From contig CAYWQX010000051.1 of the NCBI GenBank assembly GCA_964460985.1, positions 1-11,148 of the forward strand: 11,148 bases of DNA, in the 5' to 3' direction. Numbering within the stretch: the stretch's first letter is position 1; the number at the start of each line of letters is the position of its first letter. The notes under the pieces were generated by a model, which was given only the letters and a program-made list of their open reading frames with translations, did not search any database and had not been told where the DNA came from. Position numbers and translations under genes: made by a program. This document shows positions 5,771 through 11,148 of the stretch, piece by piece. The DNA is from CAZABG01 sp964460985 (lineage in GTDB: Bacteria; Chlamydiota; Chlamydiia; Chlamydiales; Parachlamydiaceae).

Positions 5771-6961
5771 CTAATTAACGATGCCAAGCTCTTTGCCAAC
5801 CTCATGGAACGCATGGATGGCGCGGTCTAAGTCGTCTTTGGAGTGAGCCGCCGACATTTGAGTACGGATGCGAGCCTTGCCTTGCGGAACCACAGGATAG
5901 GCAAAGCCAATCACATAAATTCCGTGCTCCAGCATCTTCTTGGCGAAGGTTTGCGCGAGATTTGCATCGCCTAAGATAACCGGGATGATCGGGTGTTCGC
6001 CCGGAACCAGGTTAAAGCCTAGGGCAGACATCTTTTCGCGGAAATAGCGGGCATTTTCTCTTAATTTTTCTCTTAAATGATCTCCTTTCTCAATCAAGTC
6101 TAGAACTTCAATCGCAGCTTGCGCTAAGGAGGGGGCGAGGGTGTTGGAGAAAAGGTAGGGGCGAGATCTTTGACGAAGCCATTCAATGATCTCTTTGCGT
6201 CCCGATGTGTAGCCTCCGGAGGCGCCGCCCAAGGCTTTGCCCAGCGTTCCTGTGATGATGTCGACCCGCCCTAGCACATCGCAGTGTTCAATCGAGCCTT
6301 TTCCTTTTTTGCCAAGGAAGCCGGTGGCATGGCAGTCGTCAATCATCACAAGCGCCCCATATTTGTCGGCGAGATCACAAATAGCTTTTAAATTGGCAAT
6401 AATTCCATCCATCGAGAAAACGCCGTCTGTTGCGATCAATTTGTAGCGGCAATTGGAGGCCTCTTTCAGTTTCGCTTCAAGGTCTGCCATATCATTGTTG
6501 TTGTAGCGAAATCTTTGAGCCTTAGAGAGTCTGATGCCATCAATAATGCTTGCGTGATTGAGCGAATCTGAAATGACGGCATCTTCGGCACCTAAAAGCG
6601 TCTCAAAAAGACCACCATTGGCATCAAAACAAGAGGAGTATAGTATGGTGTCCTCTGTTTCGAGGAATTGAGATATTCTTTTCTCAAGTTCTCTATGAAC
6701 CGTTTGGGTTCCGCAGATGAACCGAACGGAGGCTAAGCCAAATCCAAACTTGTCATAGCTCTTTTTAGCCGAATCAATCAAATCTTTATTATCTGCAAGT
6801 CCCAAGTAGTTGTTTGCACAGAAGTTAAGCACCTCTTGGCCTGTCGAGAGTTTAATATGGGAGGATTGAGGAGACGAAATCTCTCTCTCTTCCTTGAATA
6901 AGCCAAGTGTTTTTAATTCGGCTAAATCGTCTCTCAGTTTTTCAATAAAAGATTTGTGCAT
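5771..6961 (-). CDS. kbl: 2-amino-3-ketobutyrate CoA ligase (glycine C-acetyltransferase)
   Basis: This cytosolic PLP enzyme of the alpha-oxoamine synthase family cleaves 2-amino-3-ketobutyrate with CoA to glycine and acetyl-CoA, completing threonine breakdown by Tdh. I start it at ATG 6961-6959 (396 aa; E. coli Kbl has 398). MHKSFIEKL aligns with the E. coli N-terminus, and GGGAG lies six bases upstream. The frame stays open a further 69 codons, but that part looks unrelated to the family and overlaps the divergent LRR gene. Landmarks are NFCANNYLGL (46-55), RFICGTQ (80-86), CFDANGGLFETLLGAEDA (111-128), His136, Asp208 and His211 of the cofactor site, the PLP lysine Lys242 in GTLGKALGG, and ARIRTQMSAAH near the end. 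It shows full family length and no visible damage. Confidence 0.97.
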   Translation of the reverse strand: MHKSFIEKLRDDLAELKTLGLFKEEREISSPQSSHIKLSTGQEVLNFCANNYLGLADNKDLIDSAKKSYDKFGFGLASVRFICGTQTVHRELEKRISQFLETEDTILYSSCFDANGGLFETLLGAEDAVISDSLNHASIIDGIRLSKAQRFRYNNNDMADLEAKLKEASNCRYKLIATDGVFSMDGIIANLKAICDLADKYGALVMIDDCHATGFLGKKGKGSIEHCDVLGRVDIITGTLGKALGGASGGYTSGRKEIIEWLRQRSRPYLFSNTLAPSLAQAAIEVLDLIEKGDHLREKLRENARYFREKMSALGFNLVPGEHPIIPVILGDANLAQTFAKKMLEHGIYVIGFAYPVVPQGKARIRTQMSAAHSKDDLDRAIHAFHEVGKELGIVN

Positions 6962-6985
6962 GGTGTCTCCCAACATTGAAAAAAG

Positions 6986-7014
6986 ATTATCACCTAAAAG
7001 AGGAGTTGTTTTAA
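6986..7014 (-). promoter_or_regulatory. Candidate promoter of kbl
   Basis: On the minus strand GATAAT (6991-6986, 5 of 6 consensus) is preceded at 17 bp by TTAAAA (7014-7009, 4 of 6). The transcript would begin about 18 nt before the kbl ATG, just upstream of its GGGAG. The gap to the divergent LRR gene is only 76 bp (6962-7037). No convincing plus-strand promoter was seen there. Confidence 0.35.
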
Positions 7015-7037
7015 AGATCATTTTGGAGGTGTAGGTA

Positions 7038-8717
7038 ATGGTAATAGCAGCTCTCTTTGATGGCTCTAAAACGGATCTCTCCTTTAAAGCGGAAGGTAAA
7101 AGGCTAGGTTTTGCCGAAAGCCTCCTGGATACGTTTAAGAAATACCCCCAATACCTTGAAAAGTGCACGCAATATCAGCTTCAAAAATGGCGTAAGATCA
7201 TCCTTGAATCGGGCTTGAAAAGCGATCATGAGCTCATTATTTTAATGAACTCAAGGATCAAAAAAATTGCAAAACCTTTTCTTGACAAGTCTGAGGAAGG
7301 AAAAGAGTTTCGGAAGTTTTTTCCCCCCTATAAAGTACCCTTTGTGATGCAAGATCACCGGACCTTGGATCAGCCGCACCTCAGTTTAATGGAGGTTAAG
7401 GCCTTGATTGAAAAGCATGGAAGCGAGGTGGAAGAGGTCACTTTGTACGAAGTCAATGACGAGATAGTAGAGATTATACGAGAGAAATGCCCTAAAATTT
7501 TCTTTTTAAAAATCGCCTTTTGGCCAGGAAAAACCCATCAAATCACCACCTTGGGTCTCAAATCTATTGCTCAAATGCCCCTTCTAGAAATGGAGTTTGA
7601 TTTTTCGAGCGCCCCATTTATTGCTCCCGATGCCCTCCAACACCTATTTTCTCAGCCCTCTTTCAAAAAAAATGTAAAAAAAATAAAGCTGAAATGCCCC
7701 TCTCAAATTAACGATGAACTGTTAAGAGAGATAGGCCAGTATAAAGAGCTCGTGTGGCTTGAGTTAAGTCAAGTTTTCGGAAGCCAATGGTTAAAATTGC
7801 TAAGCCAGAGCAATTTGCCTAAAAGTTTGAAGGTTTTGCATCTTTCTTTGGCCATCGAGTCCACCTTGTCTGAAAAGGAGGTTAAGCTCCTTGCTCTTTT
7901 TCAACCATTGACCTCCTTGCATTTAAATTGTAGGTGGGATCAGGTAGGTACTATTTTTGTTAAATTTAATAATCTTAAGGAAATTAAGCTAAAGTATATT
8001 AATAGATCTATCATTGATCAGCTCCCATTAAATTTAGAAATTATTGAATTTAAAGAATGTCAAGATTTGAGCACGGAAGATTACGATGCTCTTTTTAGTG
8101 GAAGACACCTCATCCGTTCACTTACATTGAAAAAATGCGGAAGATTGGTAGATGAAAATGTAACGCTCATGCTTCCGCTTCGACTGGAGAAGCTTCATCT
8201 TGAAGGAAGTTCAATCTTCAAGGGATTGGATGGCCTTTTTTTGCAGATGCGTAACTGTCTTAGGTCGGTCGCTTTGATTCAAAATCCTTTGATCCCACCA
8301 GAGGGCTATGCCTCCGTTGGAAGGATTGAGATGCTTCATACTTTGAGGGTGGGATCGGCCCCCAAGTTTAATCAGATTTCCATGGAAGGGGTATTTCATT
8401 TAAGAGTTCAAGCTCAGCTAAGGGCGCTCTCTCTTCGAGAGGTTTCTATGACCGAAGGAATGGTCCTTACAAGGATAGCGCATATCGAAGCGTTGGAACT
8501 CGCTAGTTGCTATGCGTTAGGGAAAAACATCCATCCTATCTTGAGCTCCGTCACTTTTCAGAACAAATTACGAAAATTAATGTTGGATGGTTTTAGTTTA
8601 AAAAGTAATCAAATCAATCAATTTGATAAATTAGAGCTATTTTATGGCGGAAATTCGGATTTAAAGGAGGTATCCATCAAAGGCGCCACCATTCATCTTT
8701 ATGACGGTGATAAGTAA
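7038..8717 (+). CDS. Leucine-rich-repeat protein (RNI/FBXL-like), candidate effector, first of a tandem pair
   Basis: The product is 559 aa with no signal peptide. Residues 20-76 form a helical head shared with the next gene (RLG-x-x-ES...L-x-SGL motif). From about 129 to 540 there are irregular repeats of 25-30 residues with L-x-x-L-x-L strands. Several are of the cysteine-containing type seen in eukaryotic F-box/LRR proteins, for example RSLTLKKCGRLVDENV at 360-375 and EALELASCYAL at 484-494. Such solenoids bind proteins, and a host partner is inferred. I see no F-box, NEL ubiquitin ligase or other enzymatic domain. The ATG has GGAGGT seven bases upstream. The next gene follows after 51 bp on the same strand, probably in one transcript. 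Lys/Phe-rich, AT-rich coding in the middle section hints at fast divergence. Confidence 0.8.
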   Translation: MVIAALFDGSKTDLSFKAEGKRLGFAESLLDTFKKYPQYLEKCTQYQLQKWRKIILESGLKSDHELIILMNSRIKKIAKPFLDKSEEGKEFRKFFPPYKVPFVMQDHRTLDQPHLSLMEVKALIEKHGSEVEEVTLYEVNDEIVEIIREKCPKIFFLKIAFWPGKTHQITTLGLKSIAQMPLLEMEFDFSSAPFIAPDALQHLFSQPSFKKNVKKIKLKCPSQINDELLREIGQYKELVWLELSQVFGSQWLKLLSQSNLPKSLKVLHLSLAIESTLSEKEVKLLALFQPLTSLHLNCRWDQVGTIFVKFNNLKEIKLKYINRSIIDQLPLNLEIIEFKECQDLSTEDYDALFSGRHLIRSLTLKKCGRLVDENVTLMLPLRLEKLHLEGSSIFKGLDGLFLQMRNCLRSVALIQNPLIPPEGYASVGRIEMLHTLRVGSAPKFNQISMEGVFHLRVQAQLRALSLREVSMTEGMVLTRIAHIEALELASCYALGKNIHPILSSVTFQNKLRKLMLDGFSLKSNQINQFDKLELFYGGNSDLKEVSIKGATIHLYDGDK

Positions 8718-8768
8718 ATCTATAACTTGATATAACTCTTCCAAGGACTTTTTAACTTTGGAGGATAA

Positions 8769-10496
8769 ATGTCTTCTCTTATTAGTATATTCAGACAAGC
8801 GCCTGAGAAGGTTATTGTCGGTGATGTGCGTTTAGGCCTAGTTGAAAGTTATGTGAGACAATTCAAAGCGAACACAACCGCTTTTGATAATTGTTCAAAA
8901 AAAGATCTCTCAGAGATGAGATTTCTGGCGATCAAATCTGGTTTAAATGAAACACATGATTTTGTCAAAAAAATTGATGACTTAATGAAAAAGACTCCTG
9001 GCATTTCTACAGGATTGATTTCAAGAAAGCCTATTCCTTCAGAGGAAACTAATTCTAATACCTCTGTCTTTAGACAAGGGGCTTTAAAGAATGCGGAGGT
9101 GCTGCAAGTTTTAGCTCAAAGAGGAAAAGAAATTACTGAGCTTACTTTGAACGAGGCGACCGATGAGGTGATGGAAAAACTGCCTGAGCTATGCCCTAAC
9201 CTCACTTTTTTAAGTGTAAATGAGCGGCTCGACTACCAGTTAAGTCGATCTTTTACTGATCATTCGCTTGTATGTATTGGAAAGTTGACAAAACTGACTA
9301 AACTGGAGTTGAACCTTTGGCTCAATTTAACCATTTCAACCGACGCCGTCCAAACACTATTGTCGCAGCCCCATCTTCAAAATAATCTAACGGAGTTGAG
9401 AATTTCAATGGCTGCAAGAGTGACCGATGGCGCCATGGAAACACTCGCTGCTTTTAAATCTCTAAAAACGTTTGAGCTCAAATGTTCTTCCCCAACGACC
9501 TCTTCAGGAATTGAAACATTTGTTTCGTCTTCAACGAGCAAAGCAACCTTAGAAAATCTGAAGTTAGAGTTTAATAACGTTCTGGGAGGACTCACTTTTA
9601 CCGATAATATTGCCTACTACATTGGCTGTTTACCTCAACTAAAGTCATTAGAATTAGTGGGTGAATGGACCGCGGTAAAATATATCGATAGTATGATTAG
9701 CAATCTCAAGAAGATTGAAGTTCTAAAAATAGGAGCGCCTGTTACAAAAGAAGGGCTTCAAAAGTTAAGTGCAACGGTTAAAGATCTTCATTTAGGCGAT
9801 ACATCCAAGCTCGCTTCAAGTGATTATGATAATTTGCTTCAAGGCCGCAAGCTTGAAAAAGTCTCTTTTGGTAAAGCGGTCAACTTCCAAGATGGCAATA
9901 TGGAAGCCGTCGTAAAGATGCCTCTTCAACATTTTGGATTAGAGGGGGCTCCTATCGTTCATGGACTTGATACTTTAAAAGAGAAAGCTCCTGGTTTGCA
10001 AAGTTTGCACTTAAGAAATCTTGCCAAAGCGACAAACAAATCGCTTGCGCTAGAGGGTTTTACTCAGCTTCAAACCTTGAAAATCTCTAATTGCCCTGAG
10101 TTTAATGACAGCCCGTTTAAAAAGATTTTAGAAAATTTGAAGTCGATCACAACGCTTGAGCTCGATCAAGTGTTTGTCTCCGATACCTTCCTTCCGAAGC
10201 TCGGAAAAATGGTCAAGCTAAGATCACTTACGTTAAGCAATCTCAAAGCGGTTACAAAATGGGGTGTTGAACAGCTTTTAGCGACCGTTGGTTTAAGAGA
10301 GAGAATCGTAGATCTCAACTTAATCAATCTAAAAATGTCGAAAGATGCGATCAACAACTTAATTAGCTTTGTCAGTCTTCGAGCGTTTTCGGTATTCAAT
10401 GGTTGGACGACTGCCAAAAAAGAGAATTACTTCGATAAGACAGTAAAACCTCTCAGAGAGAAAAACGTGTTTGTTCAATCGGGTGGTGGCACCTAA
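8769..10496 (+). CDS. Leucine-rich-repeat protein (RNI/FBXL-like), candidate effector, second of a tandem pair
   Basis: The product is 575 aa and parallels the upstream gene in layout: a helical head at 20-76 (VRLGLVESYV ... IKSGLNETHD), a Ser/Pro/Asn-rich linker around 77-105 that is poorly conserved, then LRRs from about 120 to 545. Matching blocks include ELTLNEATDEVMEKL (124-138) and the SSDYDNLLQGRKL segment (350-362), which corresponds to STEDYDALFSGRHL in the paralog. Repeats such as LQTLKISNCPEFNDSPF and LRSLTLSNLKAVTKWGV show the CC-type L-x-x-L-x-(L/I)-x-x-C pattern. No signal peptide and no catalytic domain are seen. The ATG has GGAGG four bases upstream. The stop is ten bases before a strong hairpin that probably ends the pair's transcript. 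Function as a host-targeted binding protein is inference. Confidence 0.82.
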   Translation: MSSLISIFRQAPEKVIVGDVRLGLVESYVRQFKANTTAFDNCSKKDLSEMRFLAIKSGLNETHDFVKKIDDLMKKTPGISTGLISRKPIPSEETNSNTSVFRQGALKNAEVLQVLAQRGKEITELTLNEATDEVMEKLPELCPNLTFLSVNERLDYQLSRSFTDHSLVCIGKLTKLTKLELNLWLNLTISTDAVQTLLSQPHLQNNLTELRISMAARVTDGAMETLAAFKSLKTFELKCSSPTTSSGIETFVSSSTSKATLENLKLEFNNVLGGLTFTDNIAYYIGCLPQLKSLELVGEWTAVKYIDSMISNLKKIEVLKIGAPVTKEGLQKLSATVKDLHLGDTSKLASSDYDNLLQGRKLEKVSFGKAVNFQDGNMEAVVKMPLQHFGLEGAPIVHGLDTLKEKAPGLQSLHLRNLAKATNKSLALEGFTQLQTLKISNCPEFNDSPFKKILENLKSITTLELDQVFVSDTFLPKLGKMVKLRSLTLSNLKAVTKWGVEQLLATVGLRERIVDLNLINLKMSKDAINNLISFVSLRAFSVFNGWTTAKKENYFDKTVKPLREKNVFVQSGGGT

Positions 10497-10506
10497 GGGC
10501 ATTCAG

Positions 10507-10534
10507 CCGACCTTGAAAGCGATTTCAAGGTCGG
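10507..10534 (+). terminator. Perfect 12-bp hairpin with GCGA tetraloop, probable bidirectional terminator
   Basis: CCGACCTTGAAA (10507-10518) pairs fully with TTTCAAGGTCGG (10523-10534) around GCGA, a stable GNRA-type loop. It starts 11 bp after the stop of the second LRR gene and ends 21 bp before the stop of the convergent GxxExxY gene, so it may serve both. The plus-strand tail (AAAGATTTGCATTT) is only moderately U-rich. Confidence 0.68.
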
Positions 10535-10555
10535 AAAGATTTGCATTTACCTATC

Positions 10556-10951
10556 CTAAACCATCGTTGGATGATACAACCTTTTGTATTCAATGTTTTT
10601 ATTTTGAAAATTGATTAGAAGTCCTACAGGTATATTCGATACAGCTAGATAGTTTATTAATTGAGCTTTATGTTCAGGCAATAGAGATTTACAGCATTTA
10701 AGTTCTAGGATTATTTTTTTCTCAACTACAATATCAGCCTTGTAAAGTCCAATTTTCTTATTTCTAAAATAAATTTCATAAGAGGGTTCAATCTCAATAA
10801 GCATTCCTTTTTCTTTTAGAGCTATAACTAGAGCATTTTTATAAACTGACTCTAAAAATCCTGCCCCAATTTCATTCATGATATCAAAGCAACAATCTAA
10901 TATTTCTGAAGTAAGATCAAAGTGGACAAATTTCCTGTTATCCAAATGCAT
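10556..10951 (-). CDS. GxxExxY-family protein with PD-(D/E)XK nuclease-like core
   Basis: The product is 131 aa, the normal length for this small family. The name-giving motif is at G31-F-L-E34-S-V-Y37. A PD-(D/E)XK-type arrangement follows: Asp73 in YKADIVVE, then E83-L-K85 at the end of the next strand, then the conserved helix HKAQLINYL (94-102). This suggests a nuclease fold, but the family's activity and substrate are not established to my knowledge. The ATG (10951-10949) has AGGA five bases upstream, and that site is the edge of a 41-bp repeat with a second copy 140 bp away. Members of this family are scattered and patchily distributed in bacteria and often look mobile. The AT-rich codon use here, richer than in kbl or tdh, agrees with acquisition. 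It is convergent with the LRR pair. Confidence 0.88.
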   Translation of the reverse strand: MHLDNRKFVHFDLTSEILDCCFDIMNEIGAGFLESVYKNALVIALKEKGMLIEIEPSYEIYFRNKKIGLYKADIVVEKKIILELKCCKSLLPEHKAQLINYLAVSNIPVGLLINFQNKNIEYKRLYHPTMV

Positions 10952-10953
10952 TT

Positions 10954-10994
10954 ATCCTGCCGCTAGACGGGCGATCCTGCCTATCCTATTATTT
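10954..10994. repeat. 41-bp direct repeat, copy 1 (carries the GxxExxY gene's ribosome binding site)
   Basis: The copy runs from ATCCTGCCGCTAGACG to ATCCTATTATTT and matches the copy at 11094-11134 at 40 of 41 positions (A/G difference at 10988). It is built from ATCCTG-type units (10954, 10974, 10984). Read on the minus strand, its last unit CAGGAT is the Shine-Dalgarno region of the adjacent gene. Confidence 0.85.
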
Positions 10995-11058
10995 AATCGG
11001 AAAAATGTAAATGACTGACGTTATAAAATGCAAATCTAATACTGAAGAAATGATTCGA

Positions 11059-11070
11059 AAATAACAGGAT
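11059..11070. repeat. Inverted copy of the 41-bp repeat's terminal 12-mer
   Basis: AAATAACAGGAT here is the exact reverse complement of ATCCTGTTATTT at 11123-11134 in copy 2. It lies in the spacer between the two direct copies, so the spacer contains part of the same element in the opposite direction. Confidence 0.65.
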
Positions 11071-11093
11071 AAACCATTTAATCAATTGTATGG

Positions 11094-11134
11094 ATCCTGC
11101 CGCTAGACGGGCGATCCTGCCTATCCTGTTATTT
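11094..11134. repeat. 41-bp direct repeat, copy 2
   Basis: It is near-identical to 10954-10994 (one mismatch), in the same orientation, with start-to-start distance 140 bp. No gene in the window begins at this copy. What lies beyond base 11148 is unknown. The spacer (10995-11093) encodes only an 18-codon ATG frame without a ribosome binding site and holds no other gene. Confidence 0.85.
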
Positions 11135-11148
11135 TTCTGCGATTTTGC

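Noticed and set aside
6962..7037. Plus-strand sigma-70 promoter for the LRR pair
   Set aside because: TTGAAA at 6976-6981 has no -10 partner at 16-18 bp, so I cannot support a promoter call.
6962..7168. 69-codon N-terminal extension of the kbl frame
   Set aside because: It overlaps the divergent LRR gene. The family N-terminus aligns at ATG 6961, which has a good ribosome binding site, and the extension lacks family similarity.
8718..8768. Hairpin or promoter between the two LRR genes
   Set aside because: Only imperfect CCAA/TTGG pairing and a short TATAACT direct repeat are present, too weak to annotate.
11011..11064. 17-residue open frame in the spacer between the 41-bp repeats
   Set aside because: It has no ribosome binding site, is very short, and shows no coding features.
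10954..11134. CRISPR array
   Set aside because: There are only two repeats with a 99-bp spacer, an irregular internal structure and no cas genes.

Overview
The window looks like the chromosome of a host-associated bacterium that uses type III secretion. It is most plausibly a chlamydia-like (environmental Chlamydiae) organism, with other amoeba-associated bacteria as the alternative. This inference rests on gene content. There are two SycD/LcrH-type TPR chaperone paralogs, two leucine-rich-repeat (LRR) proteins of eukaryotic-like RNI/FBXL type without signal peptides, and one protein with a eukaryotic-style Dbl-homology (RhoGEF) domain. These sit among housekeeping genes: a copper-type P-ATPase, threonine dehydrogenase and 2-amino-3-ketobutyrate CoA ligase. 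The species cannot be fixed from the sequence alone.

Layout. At 1-1056 (+) is the C-terminal half of a P1B metal-transporting ATPase cut by the window edge. At 1053-3204 (-) is a very tight four-gene operon: small membrane protein, chaperone, chaperone, small membrane protein. The two chaperones are paralogs and the two small proteins look like distant paralogs, giving a mirror-like S-C-C-S order. A promoter embedded in a large inverted repeat (3228-3266) precedes it. At 3285-4310 (-) is tdh, and at 5771-6961 (-) is kbl. In E. coli these two genes form one kbl-tdh operon. Here order and orientation are kept, but 1.46 kb holding an oppositely transcribed gene lies between them. That gene (4430-5530, +) encodes the DH/RhoGEF-domain protein and is preceded by a near-consensus sigma-54 promoter (4378-4393). 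At 7038-10496 (+) are two tandem paralogous LRR proteins, followed by a strong hairpin. At 10556-10951 (-) is a GxxExxY-family PD-(D/E)XK-like protein whose ribosome binding site lies in a 41-bp repeat. A second copy of that repeat lies 140 bp further on, at the window end.

How it may work together. Tdh and Kbl convert threonine to glycine and acetyl-CoA. The chaperone operon, the DH protein and the LRR proteins read as candidate secreted-effector machinery. The DH protein would activate a host Rho-family GTPase, the LRR proteins would bind host proteins, and the SycD-like proteins would chaperone the small hydrophobic proteins encoded beside them. The effector roles and pairings are inference; the domain calls come from motifs visible in the translations.
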